Assembly (NCBI GenBank): GCA_900766635.1
Contig: CAAFWA010000237.1
Coordinates: 1-13,780, forward strand
Direction: 5' to 3'
Source: an uncultured Acinetobacter sp.
Lineage (GTDB): Bacteria > Pseudomonadota > Gammaproteobacteria > Pseudomonadales > Moraxellaceae
DNA: 13,780 bases
Each line of letters opens with the position of its first letter. The first letter of the stretch is position 1. Made by a program: the position numbers and the translations under genes. A model generated the notes under the pieces. It was not told the DNA's origin. It was given only the letters and a program-made list of their open reading frames with translations, and made no database searches. This document shows positions 1 to 7,602 of this stretch, piece after piece.

Positions 1-959
1 AGCCAATTGAGTTTTTCAACATCAAAAATTGGGCCGCCTAAAGAGACACGTTGAATATCAAAGTTTTCGATCATCTCTGCAAGGGTGAATTTTTCACGTT
101 CATCAGGCATCGACCAACCCATACGACCTAAATAGTTCAACAACGCTTCAGGCAATACGCCAATGTCTTTATAATAGTTAATTGACGTTGGGTTTTTACG
201 TTTCGATAGTTTTGATTTATCAGGGTTACGTAATAAAGGCATGTGGCACAGCACAGGCATTTCCCAACCAAAATATTGGTAGAGCAATTGGTGTTTTGGT
301 GCAGATGGTAACCATTCTTCACCACGGAAGACATGAGTGATTTCCATTAAATGGTCATCTACCACATTGGCTAAATGATAAGTGGGTAAACCATCGGTTT
401 TTAGCAGCACTTGCATATCCACTTGTGCCCAAGGAATCTCGACTTCACCACGTAGTAAATCATTGATTTTACAAACGCCTTCAGTTGGCACTTTCATACG
501 AATCACGTGTGGTTCGCCTGCTGCTAAACGACGTTCAACTTCTTCTTGTGAAAGTAACAAGCCACGACCATCGTAGCGAGGTGTTTCACCACGTGCTTGT
601 TGTTCAGCACGCATTTGATCAAGTTCTTCGGCTGTAGCGAAGCAATAGAATGCATGGCCTTTTTCGATCAGTTCTAATGCATATTGCTTGTAAATATGCA
701 TACGTTCAGATTGACGATAAGGTGCATGTGGACCGCCAACATCAGGACCTTCAGACCAATTGAGACCTAACCAACGTAGCGAATCTAAAATCATTTTTTC
801 AGATTCAGGTGTTGAGCGTAATTGATCAGTATCTTCAATACGTAAAATGAATTCCCCACCGTGCTGTTTAGCATAGCAGAGGTTAAACAATGCAATATAA
901 GCAGTTCCTACGTGTGGAAAACCGGTAGGAGATGGGGCAATACGAGTACGAACGGTCAT
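1..959 (-). CDS. gltX: Glutamyl-tRNA synthetase (GluRS), N-terminal part, cut by window edge
   Basis: Cytoplasmic class I aminoacyl-tRNA synthetase that charges tRNA-Glu with glutamate using ATP. The minus-strand frame is open from an ATG at 957-959 to the left edge, giving 319 codons without the C-terminal anticodon-binding region. It begins [20 protein letters not shown], which holds the HIGH-type signature (H16-V-G-T19) of the Rossmann catalytic domain. The second class I signature (KMSKS type) is K250-L-S-K-R254. IEDTD (41-45) and FRGEE (211-215) also match GluRS. Compared with E. coli GluRS as I remember it, only one of the four zinc ligands is kept (C106); the others are A108, G133 and L135, so this is probably a zinc-free enzyme. 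A weak AAGAG Shine-Dalgarno sequence lies just upstream of the start. Family assignment is certain; the only incompleteness is the window edge. Confidence 0.97.
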   Translation of the reverse strand, partial: MTVRTRIAPSPTGFPHVGTAYIALFNLCYAKQHGGEFILRIEDTDQLRSTPESEKMILDSLRWLGLNWSEGPDVGGPHAPYRQSERMHIYKQYALELIEKGHAFYCFATAEELDQMRAEQQARGETPRYDGRGLLLSQEEVERRLAAGEPHVIRMKVPTEGVCKINDLLRGEVEIPWAQVDMQVLLKTDGLPTYHLANVVDDHLMEITHVFRGEEWLPSAPKHQLLYQYFGWEMPVLCHMPLLRNPDKSKLSKRKNPTSINYYKDIGVLPEALLNYLGRMGWSMPDEREKFTLAEMIENFDIQRVSLGGPIFDVEKLNW

Positions 960-993
960 AACACTCTTTGTCTTTAAAAAGTAACTAAAGACC

Positions 994-999
994 ATTATA
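994..999 (-). promoter_or_regulatory. Probable -10 box of the gltX promoter
   Basis: Read on the minus strand, this is a perfect TATAAT ending 34 bp before the gltX ATG, so transcription should start near 987 with a leader of about 28 nt. No good -35 box lies 16-18 bp upstream: that stretch (about 1016-1023) falls inside the hairpin of the preceding terminator. Promoter strength and use are inferred. Confidence 0.55.
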
Positions 1000-1002
1000 A
1001 CG

Positions 1003-1034
1003 AAAAAGCCCAATTACATTGCTGTTAATTGGGC
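1003..1034 (-). terminator. Rho-independent terminator of the small secreted-protein gene
   Basis: The arms GCCCAATTA (1008-1016) and TAATTGGGC (1026-1034) pair over 9 bp with a 9-nt loop. On the minus strand the hairpin is followed by five T (1003-1007). It lies about 50 bp past the stop of the gene at 1085-1351, and only 3 bp before the gltX -10 box. Confidence 0.8.
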
Positions 1035-1084
1035 CAAAATTCATAAAGTGTGCTGAAAGGCAGGCACACCCTAAACATTCAAAT

Positions 1085-1351
1085 TTAAGATTTTGAACTA
1101 AATAAAGATTGGACAAAGCGTGAAAAACTTTGTTGCTGTGCAGCTAGAAGATTTTGGCTTGGGGTATTTTTCATCGTGGTGATCAATTTAATATTACGCT
1201 GATCAAGTTCAGGGTTTTCTTGTTTTTGGATTAAGGCTTTTTCAATTAAGCTAGGTGCTGCTTTGGCTTGAGATGAATTTTTTAACGTCGAGGCTTGGGC
1301 TTGAGAAAATACACTCAAAGATACAATAAAAATCGCTACAGTCTTTAACAT
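1085..1351 (-). CDS. Small secreted/periplasmic protein of unknown function
   Basis: I do not recognise this 88-residue protein. Residues 1-20 look like a Sec signal peptide: MLK, then a hydrophobic stretch (TVAIFIVSLSVFS), then AQA, with likely cleavage before S21. The mature part would be about 68 residues. It has no cysteine, is rich in Gln, Ser, Lys and Ala, and has no membrane segment. It looks mostly helical and polar, and ends in a Phe/Ser-rich tail (FVQSLFSSKS). A strong Shine-Dalgarno sequence (AGGGGA, about 1358-1363) sits 6 nt before the ATG, and its own terminator follows (1003-1034), so a real gene is well supported. It lies between gltX (same strand, downstream) and sbp (divergent), which suggests no function. 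With no lipobox cysteine it is unlikely to be a lipoprotein. Confidence 0.8.
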   Translation of the reverse strand: MLKTVAIFIVSLSVFSQAQASTLKNSSQAKAAPSLIEKALIQKQENPELDQRNIKLITTMKNTPSQNLLAAQQQSFSRFVQSLFSSKS

Positions 1352-1827
1352 AGATGTCCCCTTTCATGACATAGATGAACGTACTTCAACAGGTTTATTT
1401 TTTATCAATTACATTGAATTGACACTACTTACTTAAGCTTACTAATTGTATATACACAGCATTATTAACATATCACTATGAAGATTAAGTGAAGAAAACC
1501 ATATACGCTGTTGAGTTAAACAATTTTTGTGCAAAGATGCAAATTGTTTGTCTCAATCAACATAATTGTTAAATTTCTTGTTTGATTATGCAATTTTAAA
1601 GCCATATGATGACAGACATAGATACAAAAAATTGAATATATGTTTTATGCATATGTTATGCACAAAAAGCTATATAAGAAAATTGTTATAAAAATTTTAA
1701 TAAAAAACAGCTTTTTAATACTAAGTTAAGCGATTTTTTAAACAAATGGAGCTGATGCTTAGATTTGCGAGTTATGAATATATTTCATATATTTAGCATT
1801 AATATAGATAACGGATTTAACCCTGTC
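1352..1827. other. AT-rich intergenic region between the small secreted-protein gene and sbp
   Basis: This stretch of about 476 bp is very AT-rich and holds no credible gene. It must contain the divergent promoters of the small minus-strand gene and of sbp, but I cannot place a convincing -35/-10 pair for either. Visible elements include an imperfect dyad at 1521-1546 (CAATTT ... AAATTG), AATCAA/TTGATT arms at 1555-1560 and 1582-1587, three TTATGCA copies, and AAAAAGCT/AGCTTTTT arms at 1664-1671 and 1709-1716. Sulfate-uptake genes of enteric bacteria are activated by CysB, which binds degenerate AT-rich sites. CysB control here is an inference from gene function only. Confidence 0.6.
1586..1662 (+). 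repeat. Three direct copies of TTATGCA upstream of sbp
   Basis: TTATGCA occurs at 1586-1592, 1645-1651 and 1656-1662. The last two are 11 bp apart, about one helical turn, as expected for neighbouring sites of one DNA-binding protein. Because the region is AT-rich, chance is a real alternative. Confidence 0.35.
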
Positions 1828-2844
1828 ATGAAAACGCAATTGAAAGCTTTTGCAGGTGCTGCACTGTTATTGAGCAGTGTGGTATTGGGCAATGCTGCAC
1901 ACGCAGCAGATCGTCAATTCTTAAATGTATCTTATGATGCAACGCGTGAATTTTACGACGAATTTAATAAATCATTTGGTCAATATTGGAAAAGTAAAAC
2001 TGGTTTAACGGTTGATTTTAAACAATCTCATGGCGGTTCAGGTAAACAAGCTCGTTCTGTGGTGGATGGTTTAAAAGGTGATGTAGTGACTTTGGCACTT
2101 GCTAATGACATTGAAGAAATTGTTAAATCAGGTCAAATCCAACCAGGTTGGCAAAAAGAGTTTAAACATAACTCAGCACCTTATACCTCAGCGATTGTAT
2201 TTATGGTACGTAAAGGCAACCCTAAGGGCATTAAAGATTGGTCAGATTTGACCAAGCCGGGTGTGCAAATTATTACCCCAAACCCAAAAACAGGTGGTTT
2301 GCCACGTTGGGTATATTTATCCGCTTGGGGCTATGCACTTAAACAACCAGGTGGCAACGAAGCCAAAGCGAAAGATTTTGTTAGCAAAATGTATGGCAAT
2401 GTGAAAGTCATGGATTCAGCAGCGCGTGCGTCGATGACTACTTTTGCAGAACGTGGCATTGGTGATGTATTGCTAACTTGGGAAAATGAAGCTTTAGTGA
2501 CTCAAAAAGCCTTAGGCAAGGGTAAGTTTGAAATTGTATATCCATCAATCACGATTTTAACTGAACCTTCTGTGGCGATTGTGGATAAAACAGTGGAGAA
2601 AAATGGCAACAAATGGTTAGCCAAAGGTTATATCAACTATTTATATTCACCACTTGGTCAAGACATGGCAGCACGTCATTTCTACCGTCCACGTAACCCA
2701 GAAATTTTAGCCAAATATTCACATCAATTTCCAAAGCTCAAAACCTTTACCATTGATGAAGTTTTTGGTGGTTGGGCCAAAGCGCAGCAAACCCATTTTG
2801 TAAATGGTGCGATCTTCGACCAAATCTATAATGCAAAACGTTAA
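1828..2844 (+). CDS. sbp: Sulfate ABC transporter periplasmic substrate-binding protein
   Basis: Binds sulfate (possibly thiosulfate) in the periplasm and delivers it to the CysTWA-type permease, feeding cysteine synthesis. The chosen ATG gives 338 residues with a clean signal peptide (residues 1-26, cleavage after AHA). In-frame starts at 1765 (TTG) and 1774 (ATG) would put 21 or 18 residues before it and spoil the peptide. The mature protein matches E. coli Sbp closely as remembered: LNVSYDATRE (32-41), SHGGSGKQ (67-74, anion-binding loop), SAPYTS, TPNPKTGG (150-157), ERGIGDV, FYRPR and FTIDEVFGGWAKAQ near the C-terminus. It contains no cysteine at all, fitting a protein made under sulfur starvation. 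No permease genes are adjacent, so it is monocistronic, bounded by the 2855-2881 terminator. The paralogue CysP is a less likely identity. The Shine-Dalgarno sequence is weak. Confidence 0.95.
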   Translation: MKTQLKAFAGAALLLSSVVLGNAAHAADRQFLNVSYDATREFYDEFNKSFGQYWKSKTGLTVDFKQSHGGSGKQARSVVDGLKGDVVTLALANDIEEIVKSGQIQPGWQKEFKHNSAPYTSAIVFMVRKGNPKGIKDWSDLTKPGVQIITPNPKTGGLPRWVYLSAWGYALKQPGGNEAKAKDFVSKMYGNVKVMDSAARASMTTFAERGIGDVLLTWENEALVTQKALGKGKFEIVYPSITILTEPSVAIVDKTVEKNGNKWLAKGYINYLYSPLGQDMAARHFYRPRNPEILAKYSHQFPKLKTFTIDEVFGGWAKAQQTHFVNGAIFDQIYNAKR

Positions 2845-2854
2845 GCATTAAAGC

Positions 2855-2881
2855 AAAAAGCCCCAGTTTTGGGGCTTTTTT
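2855..2881 (+). terminator. Rho-independent terminator after sbp
   Basis: The stem AAAAAGCCCC (2855-2864) and GGGGCTTTTT (2871-2880) has a 6-nt loop and ends in a run of six T (2876-2881), 11 nt after the sbp stop. It isolates sbp from the rsmH operon. The symmetric A/T tracts could also stop opposite-strand transcripts. Confidence 0.92.
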
Positions 2882-2935
2882 GATGCTAAAAACGGTTTTC
2901 TCTATGATAAATAAAAATTCCCTACAAAAAGTCGT

Positions 2936-2964
2936 TTGGCGCTTGAGCTAATTCAGGTGATAAT
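2936..2964 (+). promoter_or_regulatory. Candidate sigma-70 promoter of the rsmH-mraY operon
   Basis: TTGGCG (2936-2941, 4/6 match to the -35 consensus) and GATAAT (2959-2964, 5/6 match to the -10) are separated by 17 bp. This would start transcription near 2971, about 31 nt before the rsmH ATG. A second -10-like TACAAT lies at 2972-2977 without a good -35. It is the only promoter-like pair I found between the sbp terminator and rsmH. Confidence 0.55.
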
Positions 2965-3001
2965 GCACAGTTACAATTGTGTTGAATTCTAAAAGAGTGC
3001 T

Positions 3002-3925
3002 ATGTCCCATATTTCTGTATTACTTCATGAAACTGTTGATGCCTTAGTGGCAAACCGCAATACAGGGATTTATGTAGATGGCACTTTTGGTCGTGGCGGA
3101 CATACACGTTTGTTGCTGTCTAAACTCGATGCCAATGCCAAAGTATATGGCTTTGATAAAGACCCACAGGCCTTAGAAACAGCGCGTCAACTTGAGCAAG
3201 AAGACGCTCGTTTTGAAATTATTCATGCCAGTTTTGCAGATTTAAAACAAGAACTTAATGCCCGTGGTATTGAAGCAGTGGATGGCGTGATGGCTGACTT
3301 AGGCGTTTCTTCGCCACAGCTTGATCAAGCGGAACGTGGTTTTAGTTTTATGCACAGTGGTCCACTTGATATGCGTATGGATAACTCTAAAGGTCCAACA
3401 GCGGCTGAGTGGTTGGTAGACATTGAAGAAGAGCAGCTTGCCAATATTATTTTTCAATATGGTGAAGAGCGTTATAGCCGTCGTATTGCTAAAGCCATTA
3501 AAAATGCAGGTTATATTGCCACCACAGGTGAGTTGGCTGAAATTGTAAAAGTTGCCCATCCAAAATGGGAAAAAAATAAGCACGCAGCAACCCGTACCTT
3601 CCAAGCGATTCGTATTGCGATTAATAAAGAACTAGAAGATGTTGAGGCATTTTTACCCCAAGCAGTTGAGGTGTTAAAACCACAAGGACGCTTGGCGGTG
3701 ATTAGCTTCCACTCGCTAGAAGATCGTTTAATTAAACAATTTATTCAAAAAGAATCGACCTTGCCTGAAGATCATGGTTGGGGGTTACCGCAGCAGCAAC
3801 TAGATACACGTCGTTTAAAGAAAATTGATCGTGTCAAAGCCAGTGAAGCGGAAGTTAAAGCCAATCCACGTTCACGTAGTGCATGGTTACGTGTAGCGGA
3901 ACGTTTAGCAAACAAAGGCGAATAA
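3002..3925 (+). CDS. rsmH: 16S rRNA (cytosine-1402-N4)-methyltransferase RsmH (MraW)
   Basis: Transfers a methyl group from S-adenosylmethionine to N4 of C1402 in the ribosomal P site of 16S rRNA, acting in the cytoplasm on the small subunit. The 307 residues compare with about 313 in E. coli. The SAM-binding start YVDGTFGRGGHT (GRGGH at 30-34) is diagnostic. So are LGVSSPQLD, GFSF, DMRMD, RTFQAIRIAIN and VISFHSLEDR, in the usual order, with the helical insert between the two halves of the Rossmann domain. The ATG follows an AAAAGAG Shine-Dalgarno-like stretch. It is the first gene of the dcw operon; its TAA overlaps the ftsL ATG by 1 nt (TAATG), suggesting translational coupling. mraZ, which precedes rsmH in many bacteria, is absent here. 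Confidence 0.97.
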   Translation: MSHISVLLHETVDALVANRNTGIYVDGTFGRGGHTRLLLSKLDANAKVYGFDKDPQALETARQLEQEDARFEIIHASFADLKQELNARGIEAVDGVMADLGVSSPQLDQAERGFSFMHSGPLDMRMDNSKGPTAAEWLVDIEEEQLANIIFQYGEERYSRRIAKAIKNAGYIATTGELAEIVKVAHPKWEKNKHAATRTFQAIRIAINKELEDVEAFLPQAVEVLKPQGRLAVISFHSLEDRLIKQFIQKESTLPEDHGWGLPQQQLDTRRLKKIDRVKASEAEVKANPRSRSAWLRVAERLANKGE

Positions 3926-4260
3926 TGAAAAACCAAGAGCAAACTGTTGATCCAAGTGAGAGCAAATTGCCGCTCAAGCGCAATCTGAGTTATGCGCTTT
4001 TGGTGTTTTTGGTCTTTATGAGTGCGATGATGGTGGTGTTTCAAGTGTTTGAATATCGCCATGATTATCGTCAGCTCAGCAGTTTAAACCGCGAGAAAGA
4101 AGCGTTAAATGCAGAATGGGGACGTTTGCTCATTGAGCAACAAACCTTTGGGGCAACTGCGCAAATTGGTACACGTGCGGTCACTCAATTACGCATGTAC
4201 TCACCTCCGGCAGCGCAAACTGTCGTGATTTCTTTACCGATGAACCCTGAACAGAAATAA
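3925..4260 (+). CDS. ftsL: Cell division protein FtsL
   Basis: Small bitopic inner-membrane protein of the divisome. In E. coli it forms the FtsQLB complex and activates FtsW-FtsI. The 111 residues show a short cytoplasmic N-terminus (1-20), one membrane segment (about 21-42), then a leucine-zipper-like coiled coil in the periplasm (about 45-75, with LSSLNREKEALNAEW). The C-terminal part reads RAVTQLRMYSPP (84-95), in the place of the conserved end of the FtsL coiled-coil domain. An earlier in-frame ATG at 3883 lies inside rsmH; the ATG at 3925 is preferred because it overlaps the rsmH stop by 1 nt and gives the usual FtsL length. Sequence conservation is low in this family, so the call rests on topology plus position between rsmH and ftsI, which together are decisive. 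Confidence 0.95.
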   Translation: MKNQEQTVDPSESKLPLKRNLSYALLVFLVFMSAMMVVFQVFEYRHDYRQLSSLNREKEALNAEWGRLLIEQQTFGATAQIGTRAVTQLRMYSPPAAQTVVISLPMNPEQK

Positions 4261-4265
4261 TAAGC

Positions 4266-6092
4266 ATGGCCGATTCGCAAAAAAAACTAACACGCAAAAA
4301 AAAGCAGTCTATTACGGAAAAAAATACTCTAAGTGTAGACATGTGGCGCTTCTATTTGATGTGGGGCGTGGTGTTGGCTGTGTTTTTAGCCTTAATCGGT
4401 CGTGCTTTTTATGTGCAAATTCTTAATAAAGAGTTTTTGCAAGGTAAAGCCAATGCCAATATGGTGCGTACAGAAACCATTAAACCCATGCGTGGTGTGA
4501 TTTATGATCGCCATGGGGTACCATTGGCGATTAGTACACCAATTATGAATGTGGTAATTGATCCACAAGATTATTTTACCAATAAAAAAACCTATGACGA
4601 CACCATGGCAAAGTTGGCGGTTGATCCAACCAATACTAAGCTAAAACGTCAATTGCCTGAAAAAAATCTAAATTTAGATGAGCTTGCTGATGCCGTTGGT
4701 ATGGATCGCGCAGAGTTACGCAAAAAAGTCTATGCACGTCCAAATTCACGCTATGTGGTATTAAAAAAAGAAGTACCACCGCCACAAGCCGAGATGATTG
4801 TGGAGCGTAACTTCCAAGGCGTGTATACCGAAAAAAGCTATAAACGTTATTACCCACAGCCACAGCCAAGTGCACAAATTATTGGTTTAACCAATAGTGA
4901 AAGTACGGGGATTGAGGGCTTAGAAATGCAGCTCAATAGCCGTTTATCAGGTAAAGCGGGTGAGCAACGTATTTTGCGTGATAAAAAAGGCAATCGTGTT
5001 AAAGATCCAGATATTTTGCGTGAAGTTGAGCATGGCGAAAACATTACCTTAAGTATTGATTCACGTTTGCAATATATTATGTATCGTGAGCTAACCGCAG
5101 CAGGTATTGCCAACAATGCACGTTCTGCAACAGCGATTGCCGTTGATGTGAAAACGGGTGAAATTTTAGCGATGACCAGTTGGCCATCGTATAACCCCAA
5201 TGATAAAAAAGGCTTAGAAAACAAAGATGCCATGCGTAATCGTGGTGCTGTAGACTCGTTTGAACCGGGTTCAACCATGAAGCCGCTAACCGTTGCAATG
5301 GCTTTAGAAAGTGGTAAGTATAATGTCAACAGTGTGGTCAATACTGCGCCTGGCAATATGCGTGTGGGTAACCATACTATTCGTGATACCCATAACTATG
5401 GGGCATTGACCTTAGGTGGCATTATTCAAAAATCATCCAACGTGGGTGTTGCCAAACTCGCTTTATCCTTGCCGTATGAAACGTTACCGACCTTTTATAA
5501 ACGTGTTGGCTTTGGTCAGCGTTCGGCTGTGAAATTTCCAGGTGAAAGTGCAGGTTTAATTTTACCGCCAAGCAAATGGAATGTATCAGAAGTCGCGACT
5601 ATGTCGTATGGTTATGGTCTAAATGCGACGGTATTACAGCTTGCTGACGCCTATGCCATGCTCGCCAATAAAGGTAAAAAAATGCCTTTGAGTCTGTATA
5701 AACTTGAGGGTTTGCCACAAGGTGAGCAAGTCATTGATGCCAAGATTGCAGATCAAGTGTTATTAATGATGGAAAGTGCCACACAACCTGGCGGTACTGC
5801 GACACGTGCGACGATCCCAGGGTATCGCGTGGCAGGTAAAACAGGTACAGCACATAAATTACGTGCAGACCGTAAAGGCTATTCGACCAATGAATATCGT
5901 GCTTTATTTGCCGGGGTCGCACCTGTGAGTGACCCTCGTTTAGCCATGGTGGTCGTGGTTGAAAATCCAAAAGGCAGCTACTACGGTGGTACAGTTTCTG
6001 CCCCAGTATTTGCACGTGTAATGCAAGAATCCTTACGTTTACTCAACGTTCCTTTAGATAAACCCTTAGAGAGCCAAAAGCCCAATCCATAG
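4266..6092 (+). CDS. ftsI: Septal peptidoglycan transpeptidase FtsI (PBP3)
   Basis: Class B penicillin-binding protein that cross-links peptidoglycan at the division site together with FtsW; it is a beta-lactam target. The 608 residues compare with 588 in E. coli. The order is a basic cytoplasmic tail (1-25), a membrane anchor (about 29-47), the pedestal domain with RGVIYDRHGVPLA, then the transpeptidase domain. Active-site motifs are complete: S336-T-M-K339 (nucleophile S336), S390-S-N392 and K525-T-G527. GIEGLEMQ and the stretch after STMK also fit PBP3. It starts 5 nt after ftsL and ends 7 nt before murE. The Lys-rich N-terminus is longer than I recall for E. coli. No truncation or active-site change is visible, so resistance cannot be inferred. 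Confidence 0.97.
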   Translation: MADSQKKLTRKKKQSITEKNTLSVDMWRFYLMWGVVLAVFLALIGRAFYVQILNKEFLQGKANANMVRTETIKPMRGVIYDRHGVPLAISTPIMNVVIDPQDYFTNKKTYDDTMAKLAVDPTNTKLKRQLPEKNLNLDELADAVGMDRAELRKKVYARPNSRYVVLKKEVPPPQAEMIVERNFQGVYTEKSYKRYYPQPQPSAQIIGLTNSESTGIEGLEMQLNSRLSGKAGEQRILRDKKGNRVKDPDILREVEHGENITLSIDSRLQYIMYRELTAAGIANNARSATAIAVDVKTGEILAMTSWPSYNPNDKKGLENKDAMRNRGAVDSFEPGSTMKPLTVAMALESGKYNVNSVVNTAPGNMRVGNHTIRDTHNYGALTLGGIIQKSSNVGVAKLALSLPYETLPTFYKRVGFGQRSAVKFPGESAGLILPPSKWNVSEVATMSYGYGLNATVLQLADAYAMLANKGKKMPLSLYKLEGLPQGEQVIDAKIADQVLLMMESATQPGGTATRATIPGYRVAGKTGTAHKLRADRKGYSTNEYRALFAGVAPVSDPRLAMVVVVENPKGSYYGGTVSAPVFARVMQESLRLLNVPLDKPLESQKPNP

Positions 6093-6099
6093 GTGAGCC

Positions 6100-7593
6100 A
6101 TGTCAATCACATTTCAACAGCTGTATAGCACAGACCAAAGCGCTGCTTGGATGACACAATCCTTTCAGGGCTTTCAACTCGATAGTCGCAAAGTACAGTC
6201 AGGGCAAATTTTTATTGCCCTGACTAGTTTTTCACAGCCTGAAAAAACGGTTGAATTTGCGCAAAAGGCTTTAGCTCAAGGGGCTTTGGCCGTGATTTCT
6301 GAGACAGATTTAGGCATTACACCCAGTATAGTGATCCCTAATGTTCGACATTTAATGGGCCAATGGCAAAAGCAGTATTTAGAATATCGCCAACCTGTAA
6401 CACCTGCACGTGTTTTAGCGGTCACAGGCACTAACGGGAAGACCACAATTTCACGCTTAGTGGCTGAACTGATCATGTTGCAAGGTCAAAAATGCGCTGT
6501 AATGGGCACAACAGGCAATGGAATTTTGCCAAATTTAGAAGCATCATCGCACACCACCTTAGATGCTTTGCATTTACAAACGGCGCTGCATGATTATGCT
6601 CTTCAAGGCGCCCAATTTGCTGCGATTGAAGCAAGTTCGCACGGCTTAGAACAAGGTCGTTTAAATGGCTGCCAAATTGAAATTGCAGCGTATAGTAATT
6701 TAAGCCGTGATCATTTGGATTATCACGGTACATTAGAGGCTTACGCACAGGCCAAAGCACAATTATTTGCTTTCCCGCAATTAAAAGTCGCAGTGATTAA
6801 TTTAGATGATGATTATGCAGGCATCATGATAGCGGCTGCACAACATAATCCTGCTCAGCCTAAAATTTTAACTTATTCAACAACTCAAGTAGCCGACTAC
6901 CAAGTCAAAGATATTGCTTATAGCTTAGATGGTGCAAGCTTTAGCTTAGTGACTAAACAGGCTGAATTTAAAGTTCATAGCCCATTACTTGGTCACTTTA
7001 ATATTGAAAACATTGTGGCTGCTCTGATCAGCGCCGAGCAAGCAGGCTTTGCATTGGCCGATTTAATTGCCACTGCACCGCAACTCAAAGGTGCACCTGG
7101 GCGCATGCAAGTGATTCGTGATGATGAGCGTTTATTTGTCGTGGATTATGCCCATACCCCAGATGCCTTAATTCAAGTGTTACAGACCTTAAAACGCCAC
7201 GTTGCACAAGATTTATGGGCTGTATTTGGCTGTGGTGGCGACCGTGATCGTGGTAAACGTCCATTAATGACCCAAGCTGCCTTACAAGGTGCAGATATTG
7301 CCTTGTTAACTTCAGACAATCCACGTACCGAAGACCCTGAACAAATTTTCAATGATATGAAAGCAGGCATTGATTTTAGCCAACACCATGTTCATGAAAT
7401 TCATGATCGTCGTGAAGCAATTAAATTTGCAGTTCAACATGCCAAAGCCGGTGACATTGTGGTCATTGCAGGTAAAGGTCACGAAAACTATCAAGAAATT
7501 AATGGGGTACGTCATTGGTTTGATGACGTTGTCGAAGTGAACGCTGCACTTAATATGCCCAAGCAGGCCGATCGTGCCTACCCAGCACAATAG
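6100..7593 (+). CDS. murE: UDP-MurNAc-L-Ala-D-Glu:meso-diaminopimelate ligase MurE
   Basis: Cytoplasmic ATP-dependent ligase that adds meso-diaminopimelate to UDP-MurNAc-L-Ala-D-Glu. The 497 residues compare with 495 in E. coli, with the three Mur-ligase domains. The ATP loop is G110-T-N-G-K-T-T116. DHLDYHG (204-210) is followed by A218-K219-A, where K219 is the likely carbamylated lysine by analogy with E. coli K224. The amino-acid selectivity motif is D406-N-P-R409; DNPR is the form associated with meso-diaminopimelate rather than lysine, as expected for a Gram-negative wall. GKGHENYQ near the C-terminus also fits. It starts 7 nt after ftsI and ends 9 nt before murF. All expected motifs are present. 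Confidence 0.97.
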   Translation: MSITFQQLYSTDQSAAWMTQSFQGFQLDSRKVQSGQIFIALTSFSQPEKTVEFAQKALAQGALAVISETDLGITPSIVIPNVRHLMGQWQKQYLEYRQPVTPARVLAVTGTNGKTTISRLVAELIMLQGQKCAVMGTTGNGILPNLEASSHTTLDALHLQTALHDYALQGAQFAAIEASSHGLEQGRLNGCQIEIAAYSNLSRDHLDYHGTLEAYAQAKAQLFAFPQLKVAVINLDDDYAGIMIAAAQHNPAQPKILTYSTTQVADYQVKDIAYSLDGASFSLVTKQAEFKVHSPLLGHFNIENIVAALISAEQAGFALADLIATAPQLKGAPGRMQVIRDDERLFVVDYAHTPDALIQVLQTLKRHVAQDLWAVFGCGGDRDRGKRPLMTQAALQGADIALLTSDNPRTEDPEQIFNDMKAGIDFSQHHVHEIHDRREAIKFAVQHAKAGDIVVIAGKGHENYQEINGVRHWFDDVVEVNAALNMPKQADRAYPAQ

Positions 7594-7602
7594 GAAAATA
7601 CC

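Noticed and set aside
137..334. 65-codon minus-strand frame in gltX
   Set aside because: Out of frame with the conserved KLSKR-containing GluRS sequence on the same strand, and low-complexity in a shadow-like way.
382..576. 64-codon plus-strand frame within gltX
   Set aside because: Antisense to a clear conserved GluRS coding region; it has Ser/Thr/Cys-rich composition typical of a shadow frame.
1664..1716. AAAAAGCT ... AGCTTTTT inverted arms as a terminator
   Set aside because: The loop of 37 nt is too long, the stem has only two GC pairs, and no gene ends there; it fits chance pairing in AT-rich DNA.
1765..1827. N-terminal extension of Sbp from the TTG at 1765 or the ATG at 1774
   Set aside because: The extension would bury a textbook signal peptide starting at 1828 and has no supporting Shine-Dalgarno sequence.
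4850..5356. 168-codon open frame antisense to ftsI
   Set aside because: It lies wholly within the strongly conserved FtsI transpeptidase region, has no recognisable protein features, and is explained as a shadow of the sense codons.
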